NCBI GenBank assembly: GCA_029850565.1
Contig: JARCRR010000148.1
Location: 1-21,167, forward strand
Direction: 5' to 3'
From: Gallionella sp.
GTDB lineage: Bacteria > Pseudomonadota > Gammaproteobacteria > Burkholderiales > Gallionellaceae
Length of the DNA: 21,167 nucleotides
Shown here: positions 14,041-21,167 of the stretch, piece by piece
How positions within the stretch are numbered: position 1 is the first letter of the stretch
Layout: the number at the start of each line of letters is the position of its first letter
Notes under the pieces: model-generated
What the model saw: the letters and a program-made list of their open reading frames with translations, nothing else
What the model was told of the DNA's origin: nothing
The model's database searches: none
Program-made: the position numbers and the translations under genes

Positions 14041-15726
14041 TCACGACCAATGACGAACGATGAGTTGCAGACCCTCGTTGCCATTGTATTCGTTGATGCT
14101 CAAGCTGAACACTGCATGGATCGTTTCCGGCAGTGGTTCGGTCGAGAAGAAGTGGATGGCATCTAAACTGCCAGTGTTCGTCCCGAGTTTCAGTTTGAGG
14201 TGCTTGTCACCGACGACGCGTTGGTTAAGAACGCGAAACTGTCCTTCTAGAAGCGGCTCGGGGAATCCTTGCCCCCATACCTGTTGTTGCAACGAACGTG
14301 CGATGGATAGTGTGAAATCGTCTGGATCCATTACGCCATCGGTCACAATGGTCTTCACTAGCGCTTCTTTATCGATCAATTCCTGTGCCACGGCTTCGAA
14401 GGCTAGACGAAAGGCATTCAAATGTTCTTCGCGGATACTCAGTCCCGCTGCCATCGCATGACCGCCGAATTTCAGAATCAGATGAGGCTGTCTTTTCGAA
14501 ACCAGATCAAGAGCATCTCGCAGATGCAGTCCGGCGATACTGCGACCGGAGCCTTTGAGCTCGCCACGCACTGAATGAGCGAATGCGATAACCGGGCGGT
14601 GGAATCTGTCTTTCATGCGCGATGCGAGGATGCCGATCACACCTTGATGCCAGTCTTCATTGAACAGTGTGAGCGAATTGCTGTCCGCGGGATCGAATGT
14701 GTCCAAAGCGCTCAACGCAGTGTCTTGCATGTCTGCTTCGATACTTCGACGTTCGTGGTTCAGCATATCCAATTTGGCAGCGATCTCGCTCGCCTCGGCG
14801 TCATCATCGGTGAGCAGGCAACGTATACCCAGACTCATGTCATCAAGTCGACCTGCTGCATTCAAGCGCGGACCGACGATGAAGCCCAATTCGTAGGAGG
14901 ATGTTTGCGCGGGAGTCTTTCGCGCCACGCGCAACAAAGCTCGGATACCCGCATTGCAACGTCCTGAGCGGATACGTTGCAAGCCTTGTTGGACGAGGAT
15001 GCGGTTGTTGTCGTCCAGTTTCACTACGTCTGCCACGGTACCCAGTGCAACCAAGTCGAGGAGACTACCCAGATTGGGTTCGGGCTTTGTCTCGAACACA
15101 CCCCGCTTGCGCATCTCGGCGCGCAATGCGATCAATACATAGAACATTACTCCGACACCCGCCAGATTTTTGCTGGGAAAAGTGCATCCATGCTGATTGG
15201 GGTTCACGATACATTCGGCATCCGGCAGCGTGTCGCCGGGCAGGTGATGGTCGGTCACCAATACCTGCATGCCTAGTTTATGTGCTTCTGCTACGCCCTC
15301 CACGCTGGCGATGCCGTTATCTACGGTAAGTAGAATGTCCGGTTCTGATTGCTTGGCGAGGCGCACGATCTCTGGCGTCAGCCCGTAACCGTATTCGAAG
15401 CGGTTGGGGACGATGAAATCAACGCGTGCGCCGAGTGCGCTCAACCCACGCAAACCTACGGCGCAGGCCGTTGCGCCATCGGCATCGTAGTCAGCCACGA
15501 TCAATATCTTCTTTTGACTCGCAATGGCATCTGCCAGCAGGCAAGCCATTTTTTCAGCGTTTATGAGCTGGCTAAAGGAGAGCAGGTGCTTGATGTCTGT
15601 ATCTAGTTCGTTCGCGTCCGAGATTCCGCGTGCTGCGTAGATGCGTGCTAATAACGGCAAAATGCCGGAAGCTTCAAGTCGTGCTGCGGCGTCTGCGGAG
15701 TAGGGGCGTCGAGTGATCTTGCTCAT
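14041..15726 (-). CDS. recJ: Single-stranded-DNA-specific exonuclease RecJ
   Basis: RecJ, 561 residues, a 5'-to-3' exonuclease for single-stranded DNA acting in RecF-pathway recombination, mismatch repair and base-excision repair. The DHH-phosphoesterase motifs are intact: VADYDADGATA (Asp79, Asp81, Asp83), TVDNGIAS (Asp136) and TDHHLPGD (Asp159, His160, His161). The DHHA1 domain has KFGGHAMAAGLSI, and an OB-fold region is at the C-terminus. The start is placed at ATG 15726 (MSKITRRPYS), which matches family N-termini. The frame stays open to 16242, but that extension lies wholly opposite lysC and is non-homologous. No Shine-Dalgarno is evident. It is divergent from lysC, with 90 bases between the start codons. 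Confidence 0.95.
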   Translation of the reverse strand: MSKITRRPYSADAAARLEASGILPLLARIYAARGISDANELDTDIKHLLSFSQLINAEKMACLLADAIASQKKILIVADYDADGATACAVGLRGLSALGARVDFIVPNRFEYGYGLTPEIVRLAKQSEPDILLTVDNGIASVEGVAEAHKLGMQVLVTDHHLPGDTLPDAECIVNPNQHGCTFPSKNLAGVGVMFYVLIALRAEMRKRGVFETKPEPNLGSLLDLVALGTVADVVKLDDNNRILVQQGLQRIRSGRCNAGIRALLRVARKTPAQTSSYELGFIVGPRLNAAGRLDDMSLGIRCLLTDDDAEASEIAAKLDMLNHERRSIEADMQDTALSALDTFDPADSNSLTLFNEDWHQGVIGILASRMKDRFHRPVIAFAHSVRGELKGSGRSIAGLHLRDALDLVSKRQPHLILKFGGHAMAAGLSIREEHLNAFRLAFEAVAQELIDKEALVKTIVTDGVMDPDDFTLSIARSLQQQVWGQGFPEPLLEGQFRVLNQRVVGDKHLKLKLGTNTGSLDAIHFFSTEPLPETIHAVFSLSINEYNGNEGLQLIVRHWS

Positions 15727-15735
15727 GATCGTGCC

Positions 15736-15744
15736 AGTGTAGCA
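15736..15744 (-). promoter_or_regulatory. Possible extended -10 promoter for recJ
   Basis: Minus-strand TGCTACACT, an extended -10-like element, lies nine bases before the recJ ATG. A transcript from it would have almost no leader, in line with the missing Shine-Dalgarno. Confidence 0.3.
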
Positions 15745-15776
15745 GAGGGGTGGTCGTTTTTTGAGGTCAGTTCGGG

Positions 15777-15782
15777 TAGAAT
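15777..15782 (+). promoter_or_regulatory. Possible -10 element for lysC
   Basis: TAGAAT followed by a GC-rich stretch (GCCGCCC) lies 34 bases before the lysC GTG in the recJ-lysC divergent gap. No clear -35 is seen upstream. Confidence 0.4.
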
Positions 15783-15816
15783 GCCGCCCACTTTTTAAAC
15801 GACACAGGCATTGATC

Positions 15817-17049
15817 GTGGCATTGATAGTTCAGAAATACGGCGGTACCTCGATGGGTAGCCCCGAGCGCATCAAGAACGTTGCGAAGCGAGTAGCAAAA
15901 TACAAGGCGCAGGGCCACCAAGTCGTGGTCGTGGTCTCTGCGATGAGTGGTGAGACCAATCGCCTGATCGCTTTGGCTAAAGAAATTCAAAAACACCCGG
16001 ATCCGCGCGAATTGGATGTGGTGATTTCCACTGGCGAGCAGGTGACTATCGGCCTGCTGGCGATGGCACTCAAGGATGCCGGCATGGAAGCCAAGAGCTA
16101 CACAGGCGCACAGGTCAAGATCCTTACAGACAGCGCCTTCACCAAAGCACGCATCGTGAGCATCGATGAACAGAACATCCGTACCGACCTCGCCAACGGT
16201 AATGTGGTCGTGGTCGCCGGTTTCCAAGGCATGGATGAACACGGCAACATCACTACTTTGGGACGCGGTGGTTCGGATACTACCGGTGTTGCTATCGCTG
16301 CCGCGTTGCGTGCCGATGAGTGCCAGATCTATACCGATGTGGATGGTGTGTACACCACCGACCCGCGCATGGTGCCGGAAGCGCGCCGCCTGAAGAGCAT
16401 CACTTTTGAAGAGATGTTGGAGATGGCGAGCTTGGGCTCTAAGGTCCTTCAGATCCGCTCAGTCGAATTCGCCGGGAAATACAAAGTCAAACTGCGCGTG
16501 CTCTCCAGTTTCACCGACGAGGGCGAGGGAACGCTGATCACATTCGAGGAAGGTAATAAAATGGAACAGGCAATCATTTCGGGTATCGCGTTCAATCGCG
16601 ATGAAGCAAAGATCACCGTGCGCGGAGTTCCGGATAAACCAGGTATCGCTTATCAGATCCTGGGCCCGGTGAGCGAAGCCAACATCGACGTGGATATGAT
16701 CATTCAGAACGTCGGCGTGGACGGTTCTACCGACTTCTCCTTCACCGTGCATCGCAATGAATTCAACAGAGCGATGGATATCCTCAAAAACAAGGTGCAG
16801 CCTCACATCGGCGCGCGCGATGTCATTGGCGATAACAAAACCGCCAAAGTATCAGTAGTCGGTGTCGGCATGCGTTCGCACGTGGGCATCGCTAGCAAGA
16901 TGTTCCGCACCTTGGCGGAAGAAGGCATCAACATCCAGATGATCTCGACATCCGAAATCAAAATTTCGGTGGTCATCGACGAGAAATATCTGGAGTTGGC
17001 AGTGCGCGTATTGCATAAATCTTTCAACCTGGAGCAGGAAGACGCATAA
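15817..17049 (+). CDS. lysC: Aspartate kinase
   Basis: A 410-residue aspartokinase that phosphorylates aspartate in the first step toward lysine, diaminopimelate, threonine and methionine. The kinase domain opens with MALIVQKYGGTSMGSPERI and includes STGEQVTIGLLAMAL and GRGGSDTTGVAIAAAL. Two ACT domains for feedback control lie in the last 160 residues (ITVRGVPDKPGIAYQILGPV; VSVVGVGMRSHVGIASKMF). The GTG at 15817 is preferred because it gives the family N-terminus and an ACAGG lies at a usable distance; a TTG at 15811 is less likely. The gene contains a strong internal start at 16561. Upstream is the divergent recJ; a tRNA promoter follows almost at once. Confidence 0.95.
   Translation: MALIVQKYGGTSMGSPERIKNVAKRVAKYKAQGHQVVVVVSAMSGETNRLIALAKEIQKHPDPRELDVVISTGEQVTIGLLAMALKDAGMEAKSYTGAQVKILTDSAFTKARIVSIDEQNIRTDLANGNVVVVAGFQGMDEHGNITTLGRGGSDTTGVAIAAALRADECQIYTDVDGVYTTDPRMVPEARRLKSITFEEMLEMASLGSKVLQIRSVEFAGKYKVKLRVLSSFTDEGEGTLITFEEGNKMEQAIISGIAFNRDEAKITVRGVPDKPGIAYQILGPVSEANIDVDMIIQNVGVDGSTDFSFTVHRNEFNRAMDILKNKVQPHIGARDVIGDNKTAKVSVVGVGMRSHVGIASKMFRTLAEEGINIQMISTSEIKISVVIDEKYLELAVRVLHKSFNLEQEDA
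16546..17049 (+). promoter_or_regulatory. Internal translation start for an aspartate kinase beta (ACT-only) subunit
   Basis: GAGGAAGG (16546-16553) lies seven bases before an in-frame ATG at 16561 (MEQAIISGIAFNRDEAKITV). Translation from there would give a 162-residue protein containing only the two ACT domains. Known lysC genes of Bacillus, Corynebacterium and Pseudomonas make such an in-frame beta subunit of about 160-170 residues for an alpha2-beta2 enzyme. Use of this start here is inference. Confidence 0.6.
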
Positions 17050-17054
17050 ATCGT

Positions 17055-17083
17055 TTGACCACCTAGCCTCGAATCAGTATCAT
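17055..17083 (+). promoter_or_regulatory. Promoter of the tRNA-Ser/tRNA-Arg unit
   Basis: TTGACC (17055-17060) and TATCAT (17078-17083) are separated by 17 bases. A GC-rich discriminator (TCGCGGCC) follows, as at stable-RNA promoters under stringent control. It begins six bases after the lysC stop. Confidence 0.7.
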
Positions 17084-17094
17084 TCGCGGCCTTC

Positions 17095-17188
17095 GGAGAG
17101 GTGGCCGAGTGGTCGAAGGCACGCCCCTGCTAAGGGCGCATACGAGCTTAAACTTGTATCGAGGGTTCGAATCCCTCCTTCTCCGCCA
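17095..17188 (+). tRNA. tRNA-Ser (anticodon GCU)
   Basis: A class II tRNA with a long variable arm. The acceptor stem GGAGAGG pairs with CTTCTCC with one G-U pair, then comes discriminator G and an encoded CCA (17186-17188). The anticodon loop CTGCTAA, within CCCCTGCTAAGGG, gives GCU, reading AGC/AGU. The T-loop GGTTCGAATCC is standard. Confidence 0.97.
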
Positions 17189-17210
17189 CAGTAACAACAG
17201 TATTAAACAT

Positions 17211-17287
17211 GCGCCCGTAGCTCAGCTGGATAGAGTACTTGGCTACGAACCAAGGGGTCAGGAGTTCGAATCTCTTCGGGCGCACCA
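17211..17287 (+). tRNA. tRNA-Arg (anticodon ACG)
   Basis: Acceptor stem GCGCCCG pairs with CGGGCGC; discriminator A and encoded CCA (17285-17287) follow. The anticodon loop CTACGAA gives ACG, whose A34 is normally converted to inosine by TadA to read CGU/CGC/CGA. It lies 22 bases after tRNA-Ser and shares its promoter and terminator. Confidence 0.97.
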
Positions 17288-17292
17288 TATTC

Positions 17293-17332
17293 AATGAGGT
17301 TTAGGCAAATCGCCTAAACCTCATTTGTTTTT
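17293..17332 (+). terminator. Intrinsic terminator of the tRNA-Ser/tRNA-Arg unit
   Basis: A perfect 14-base stem, AATGAGGTTTAGGC (17293-17306) with GCCTAAACCTCATT (17312-17325), has a five-base loop and is followed by TGTTTTT. Confidence 0.92.
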
Positions 17333-17460
17333 GTAGCTTTGTATTCCTGAGATAATTAGGCAGTTAAATCATTCATTGTCAGTCGTGCTATTAAGCGTTT
17401 CTGAGAGCACAATAGAGCCCAAGTTAAAGCCGTCATGGATTTTTTTCGACGATCACGTCG

Positions 17461-18972
17461 ATGTTGAATATGTTATCTAACCGATCAAGCGGCATCTTGC
17501 TGCATCCAACCTCGCTTCCTGGCCCCTTCGGCTCTGGAGATTTTGGTTTGGCCTCATTTCAATTCATCGACTGGCTCGTCAAAGCAGGTCAGACACTTTG
17601 GCAGATACTGCCTCTCGGTGAAGTCGGTTCTGGAAACTCGCCCTACATGAGCAGCTCGGCATTTGCGGGAAGCATTCTGCTGATCGATCTGGAAGAGTTG
17701 GCAAAACAGGGTTGGCTGGCTGTCGACGAACTGACTCCACTCGCTGAATTCAAAGCTGGGCGCGTTGATTATGGGCTTGTTAAGCCATACAGGATTGAGC
17801 GCTTGCGTCTTGCAGCACAGAGGTTCTTTGCTGAAGGCGATAAGAATAGCCGTATTGCATATGCCAAATTCTGCAAGCAGGAAGAATTGTGGCTTGATGA
17901 CTATGCTTTGTTCATGACGATCGGCGAGCACGAGCAATGGACAGAGTGGAGTGCATGGCCCAAACCCTTATCAAGTCGTGATGCTGATGCGCTTGAGGAA
18001 GTTAGGCGGAAACACAAAGATGAGATCGCTTTCTGGAAATTCTGTCAGTGGAGTTTTTCTCGGCAATGGTTTGCTTTGAAAGAATATGCCAACAACCGCG
18101 GTGTACGCATCATCGGGGATGTCCCAATCTTTGTGGCATATCAAAGCGCAGATGTGTGGGCGAACCAAGGTCTCTTCGAACTGGATGATCAAGGCCGTCC
18201 TATCTTGGTTGCTGGCGTGCCTCCTGATTATTTCAGTGAGACCGGGCAGTTATGGGGCAATCCTTTATACCGTTGGGATGTTCACGAGCAATCTGGATAT
18301 TCATGGTGGATAGATCGCATGCGTCACGCTTTGCGCTTCTTTGATTTAGTGCGTATTGATCACTTTCGAGGATTCGCCAATTACTGGGCTGTCCCTGCGA
18401 CTGCGCGGACTGCCATCGAGGGGCAATGGATGCCGGGCCCAGGTGAAAAGCTGTTTGAGGCTTTCCAACAAGCAATAGGCCGCCTTCCTATCATTGCAGA
18501 AGATCTGGGGCTGATTACGCCTGACGTGATCGAACTACGTGACCGATTTGATCTGCCTGGTATGCGCATCCTGCAGTTCGCGTTCGGCGAAGATGAGCGC
18601 AATTATTTCTTACCTCATCATTATGTTGCCAATTCGGTGGCCTATACCGGGACGCACGATAACGATACGAGTGTAGGGTGGTGGAACGCAGCAGGAGAGC
18701 ATGAAAAGAACTTTGCCCAGCGATATTTGAATTTCGATGGCAACGAGATCAATTGGCAAATGATCAATATGCTTTCCGGGTCTGCAGCCAATACCGTTAT
18801 TTATCCTTTACAAGACATCTTAGGATTGAACAGCGAGCACCGTATGAACCTGCCTGGCACTTCAGAGGGCAATTGGGAGTGGCGATTCTCTTGGGATCAG
18901 CTTCAGCCATGGTATGCCGAAAGACTGGCGGAGCTATCAGTTCGTCACAATCGTAAATCACACGCCGCTTGA
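17461..18972 (+). CDS. malQ: 4-alpha-glucanotransferase (amylomaltase, GH77)
   Basis: A 503-residue GH77 enzyme that transfers maltooligosaccharide segments between alpha-1,4-glucans in glycogen and maltodextrin metabolism. It opens with the family SSGILLHPTSLPGPFGSGDFG. The catalytic residues are in place: nucleophile Asp300 in RIDHFRG, acid/base Glu347 in IAEDLG, and Asp400 in THDNDT. The 250s-type loop region has PPDYFSETGQLWGNPLY. Length matches the short bacterial type. The start is uncertain: ATG 17461 and ATG 17470 are both possible, neither has a Shine-Dalgarno, and a small hairpin and short upstream frame abut them. No other glycogen genes are in the window. The 128 bases between the tRNA terminator and this gene show no clear promoter. 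Confidence 0.95.
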   Translation: MLNMLSNRSSGILLHPTSLPGPFGSGDFGLASFQFIDWLVKAGQTLWQILPLGEVGSGNSPYMSSSAFAGSILLIDLEELAKQGWLAVDELTPLAEFKAGRVDYGLVKPYRIERLRLAAQRFFAEGDKNSRIAYAKFCKQEELWLDDYALFMTIGEHEQWTEWSAWPKPLSSRDADALEEVRRKHKDEIAFWKFCQWSFSRQWFALKEYANNRGVRIIGDVPIFVAYQSADVWANQGLFELDDQGRPILVAGVPPDYFSETGQLWGNPLYRWDVHEQSGYSWWIDRMRHALRFFDLVRIDHFRGFANYWAVPATARTAIEGQWMPGPGEKLFEAFQQAIGRLPIIAEDLGLITPDVIELRDRFDLPGMRILQFAFGEDERNYFLPHHYVANSVAYTGTHDNDTSVGWWNAAGEHEKNFAQRYLNFDGNEINWQMINMLSGSAANTVIYPLQDILGLNSEHRMNLPGTSEGNWEWRFSWDQLQPWYAERLAELSVRHNRKSHAA

Positions 18973-18990
18973 TTTTTCTTTGCCATAAAC

Positions 18991-19024
18991 AAAAGGGTTG
19001 GATCATGTGATCCAACCCTTTTTA
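18991..19024. terminator. Bidirectional intrinsic terminator between malQ and HU
   Basis: A 15-base perfect inverted repeat, AAAAGGGTTGGATCA with TGATCCAACCCTTTT and a short loop, has A and T runs on both flanks. It can serve malQ rightwards and the convergent HU gene leftwards. Confidence 0.92.
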
Positions 19025-19084
19025 TTCCAACCGAATAATGCAACGTCAATCCATTGGATCAGCGTTACTCATTATCGGGGAATA

Positions 19085-19369
19085 TTATTTCTTACCGCCG
19101 TTAACAGCAGCCTTCAGTGTTGCGCCAGCCTTGAATGCAGGAGCCTTGGATGCTTTGATCTTCAGTTCTGCGCCAGTTGCTGGATTGCGACCTGTGCGAG
19201 CAGCGCGTTTGCGAACTTCGAATGTACCGAAGCCAACCAGAGCTACGTTGTCACCCTTCTTCAGAGTTGCGGTGATGATTTCGATCAGAGCTGCGATGTT
19301 GCGGTCTGCGTCAGCCTTGCTGCTACCAGTTTTGCCAGATAGTGCGTCAATCAGTTCTTTACGGTTCAT
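19085..19369 (-). CDS. hupB: DNA-binding protein HU
   Basis: A 94-residue HU-type nucleoid protein, slightly longer than the usual 90 because of a GGKK-ending tail. It begins MNRKELIDALSGKTGSSKAD, has VALVGFGTFEVRKR in the central sheet, the DNA-intercalating arm RTGRNPATGAELKI with its conserved proline, and FKAGATLKAAVN at the end. HU dimers bend DNA and shape the nucleoid. A strong AAGGAG (19376-19381 on the plus-strand scale) precedes the ATG. The leader holds a small dyad, GGGGTTGA-A-TCAACTCC (19392-19408), of unknown meaning. The choice of hupB over hupA is by general similarity only. Confidence 0.94.
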   Translation of the reverse strand: MNRKELIDALSGKTGSSKADADRNIAALIEIITATLKKGDNVALVGFGTFEVRKRAARTGRNPATGAELKIKASKAPAFKAGATLKAAVNGGKK

Positions 19370-19499
19370 GCGTTTCTCCTTTTATTAGTTTGGGGTTGAA
19401 TCAACTCCGACGCGGATTGTTCTAGATATTCTGAAGTTTTGCAATAGAAAAAAATATCTATACTCGCAAAAAAGATTGATTTAGGTGGGTTGTAGAGGG

Positions 19500-19591
19500 T
19501 GGTGCCCGGAACCGGAATCGAACCGGTACGCCTGTTTTACCAGAGCGACGGATTTTAAGTCCGTTGTGTCTACCAATTTCACCACCCGGGC
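19500..19591 (-). tRNA. tRNA-Leu (anticodon UAA)
   Basis: A class II tRNA read leftwards: acceptor GCCCGGG pairs with TCCGGGC with one G-U pair, then discriminator A and encoded CCA (19502-19500). The anticodon loop CTTAAAA gives UAA. A long variable arm and the standard T-loop GGTTCGATTCC are present. Confidence 0.97.
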
Positions 19592-19638
19592 AGGAGGCCG
19601 AAGATAACGAGGTTCGCTATACTTCGAGGAGGCGGCGC

Positions 19639-19644
19639 ATTATA
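19639..19644 (-). promoter_or_regulatory. -10 element for tRNA-Leu
   Basis: Minus-strand TATAAT is followed by a GC-rich discriminator (GCGCCGCC), giving a leader of about 40 bases before the tRNA. The -35 is weak (TTCCGC at 16 bases). Confidence 0.55.
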
Positions 19645-19693
19645 CAGATGAGGAGATGATGCGGAATAAATGAGAAATATTTTCTCAACTTTC

Positions 19694-19721
19694 TTGACAT
19701 GAAAAGCTTTATCCATATAAT
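19694..19721 (+). promoter_or_regulatory. Consensus promoter of the tRNA-Gly/tRNA-Cys unit
   Basis: Perfect TTGACA (19694-19699) and perfect TATAAT (19716-19721), 16 bases apart, with GCGG directly after. This is the strongest promoter in the window. It lies back-to-back with the tRNA-Leu promoter. Confidence 0.88.
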
Positions 19722-19737
19722 GCGGACTTCGTTTTTT

Positions 19738-19813
<76 letters not shown>

Positions 19814-19819
19814 CATTAC

Positions 19820-19844
19820 AAGGGAAAGCTTATGGCTTTCCCTT
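19820..19844 (+). other. Hairpin between tRNA-Gly and tRNA-Cys
   Basis: AAGGGAAAGC (19820-19829) pairs perfectly with GCTTTCCCTT (19835-19844) across a five-base loop. It lies in the spacer of the two-tRNA transcript, with no T-run, so processing is more likely than termination. Confidence 0.55.
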
Positions 19845-19874
19845 ATCATTTCAGAGCAGTTTTCGCTGCTTTAT

Positions 19875-19948
19875 GGCGCGATAGCAAAGCGGTTATGCAG
19901 CGGATTGCAAATCCGTTTAGCCCAGTTCGACTCTGGGTCGCGCCTCCA
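19875..19948 (+). tRNA. tRNA-Cys (anticodon GCA)
   Basis: Acceptor GGCGCGA pairs with TCGCGCC; discriminator T and encoded CCA (19946-19948) follow. The anticodon loop TTGCAAA gives GCA. It lies 61 bases after tRNA-Gly, and no terminator is visible between it and the convergent glnD end 21 bases on. Confidence 0.97.
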
Positions 19949-19969
19949 TATATCCCACTAGCAGGTTAC

Positions 19970-21167
19970 TCAAGAAAGTTGCTGTTTCAGTTCTTCGCGC
20001 AATCTTTCGATGACATGCTTGTGGAGTAGCGTTCTTCCACCAATCCAGAAAGTGTCTTCAGCGCGCGCGCCTAACGTGTTGATTTTTGCGCTTTGAAGCT
20101 CAATCTCGTGCTGGGCGAGCAAGTGGGCGATTCGAGCCAGCAATCCAGGGCGGTCACCAGCAACAACTGAAAGAATGAACTGTCCTTTCTCATCTTGCTC
20201 GATGTCGATCTGCGGGGAGATGGGGAAGTGCTTGAGTTGCCTACTGATCCGGCTGCTATGTGTAACTTTCGGGATCTCATTGCTTGAGAGTAGTTGTGTC
20301 AACTCATACTCGATATAGTTCATGACGTCTCGATATGCAGTTTTGTCATCGTTTGCATCCATCACTAAGAAGCTGTCCAATGCGTAACCGTGTTGTGTTG
20401 TCAGCACCTTCGCTTCCATGATGTTGTAAGACATGCGAGCGAAGAAGTTGCATATCTTTGCGAACAGATAAGGTTTATCTTGCGCATAGACGAGCACCTG
20501 TAAGCCTTCCCCGATACGGCTTAGGCGGGCCTTTACCACAGGCTCTATACTATTTACACGGTGCGCTAACAAGCGCGTATGCCACGCGATCTCATGCGGT
20601 TCGTGGCGTATGAAATAATCGTTGTCGAGTTGTGTCCACAGTAGCTTATATACGTCTGGGTGGATGGCATATAGATTCAAGGACTCAACCGCCAAGCGAC
20701 GGGATTCGCCAGCTTGGTCGGCGATCTTCCCGCTACTTAAGAACCGTCGAGTTGCTTGGAATAGATCCTCCAGCAATTTCCCTTTCCAGGCATTCCATAC
20801 CTTGTGACTCGTTCCTCGGATATCTGCAACTGTCAGAAGGTATAGTGCCGTGAGATAGCGCTCGTTCTTGATTTTGGAGGCAAAGGCGGCGATTACATCT
20901 TGGTCGGAGAGATCCTGTTTTTGCGCAGTGGATGACATGGTGAGATGGTTCTCGACCAGCCATACGATGAGTTCGTTATCCTCGCGCATCAGGCCGTGCT
21001 GTTTGCAGAATCGCGCCGCATCGGCGCGCCCCAGTTTGGAATGGTCACCACCTCGTCCTTTCGCGATGTCGTGGAATAATCCGGCAAGATAGAGCACTTC
21101 TGGGCGCGCGAAATCAGTGATGAGTTTGCTGCACAACGGGAATTCGTGTGCGTGTCTTTCAAGCGTG
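19970..21167 (-). CDS. glnD: GlnD, PII uridylyltransferase/uridylyl-removing enzyme, C-terminal part
   Basis: The last 398 residues of GlnD, the bifunctional nitrogen sensor that adds UMP to PII proteins when glutamine is low and removes it when glutamine is high. The visible part starts within the HD (uridylyl-removing) domain: RHAHEFP at the edge, then LAGLFHDIAKGRGGDHSKLG, where HD and the following residues bind metal. Two glutamine-sensing ACT domains follow (QVLVYAQDKPYLFAKICNFF and FILSVVAGDRPGLLARIAHL). The nucleotidyltransferase domain and start lie beyond the right edge, so the left part of the protein cannot be checked. The frame is open to the last base, and the gene converges on tRNA-Cys. 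Confidence 0.96.
   Translation of the reverse strand, partial: TLERHAHEFPLCSKLITDFARPEVLYLAGLFHDIAKGRGGDHSKLGRADAARFCKQHGLMREDNELIVWLVENHLTMSSTAQKQDLSDQDVIAAFASKIKNERYLTALYLLTVADIRGTSHKVWNAWKGKLLEDLFQATRRFLSSGKIADQAGESRRLAVESLNLYAIHPDVYKLLWTQLDNDYFIRHEPHEIAWHTRLLAHRVNSIEPVVKARLSRIGEGLQVLVYAQDKPYLFAKICNFFARMSYNIMEAKVLTTQHGYALDSFLVMDANDDKTAYRDVMNYIEYELTQLLSSNEIPKVTHSSRISRQLKHFPISPQIDIEQDEKGQFILSVVAGDRPGLLARIAHLLAQHEIELQSAKINTLGARAEDTFWIGGRTLLHKHVIERLREELKQQLS

Noticed and set aside
15727..16242. Open frame extending recJ upstream by 172 residues
   Set aside because: It lies wholly opposite lysC and the recJ-lysC gap, and family N-termini begin near MSKITRR; a chance open frame.
17211..17460. 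Possible integration site of a mobile element at the tRNA-Arg 3' end
   Set aside because: No repeated tRNA 3' end, integrase or phage gene; the downstream inverted repeat is an ordinary terminator and malQ is a normal metabolic gene.
19392..19408. TTGA-TCAA dyad in the HU leader as a Crp/Fnr operator
   Set aside because: The half-sites are only one base apart, not the usual four to six, so it does not fit a Crp/Fnr box.

Overview
This window looks like chromosomal DNA of a betaproteobacterium. The evidence is the divergent bamD/rluD pair, prfB-lysS, recJ next to lysC, glnD, a class II lysyl-tRNA synthetase and the protein sequences overall. A Nitrosomonadales/Gallionellaceae-type iron- or nitrite-oxidiser would fit, but that placement is an impression from protein similarity and was not tested. 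Gene density is high, spacing is tight, and most genes are core housekeeping functions. I see no insertion sequence, prophage, CRISPR array, toxin-antitoxin pair or recognisable defence system.

Layout. 1-225 is the 5' end of bamD (minus), divergent from rluD; the two start codons overlap on one CATG. rluD, pgeF and an MHS-type major facilitator run rightwards to 3540 and end in a palindromic repeat. 3724-6189 is a tight three-gene metal group: a ZIP permease, an outer-membrane beta-barrel and a CDF exporter. After a dispersed-repeat hairpin (6202-6283) comes the unit rimO - YkgJ-type cysteine-cluster protein - crcB - DUF190 (6310-8673). From 8705 to 15726 everything reads leftwards: a histone-H1-like DUF2934 protein, a Crp/Fnr regulator, lysS, prfB (with its programmed +1 frameshift), an MgtC/DUF4010 membrane protein and recJ. 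lysC is divergent from recJ and carries a well-formed internal start for a separate ACT-domain subunit. Next come tRNA-Ser(GCU) and tRNA-Arg(ACG) with a consensus-like promoter and a strong terminator, then malQ, a bidirectional terminator, the HU gene (minus), tRNA-Leu(UAA) (minus), tRNA-Gly(GCC), tRNA-Cys(GCA) and the 3' two-fifths or so of glnD (minus), which runs off the right edge.

How the genes work together. prfB-lysS, rimO, rluD and the five tRNA genes serve translation. bamD and pgeF serve the envelope. recJ and HU serve DNA maintenance. lysC opens the aspartate amino-acid pathway and glnD controls nitrogen signalling. The accessory parts are the ZIP/beta-barrel/CDF group, the fluoride channel with DUF190, the Crp/Fnr regulator and the Ala/Lys/Thr-rich nucleoid-type protein. 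I found no clear new multi-gene system. The items most worth a second look are the overlapping bamD/rluD starts, the metal group with an atypical CDF metal site, the internal lysC start, and the Gly-Cys-Leu tRNA set with Leu inverted.
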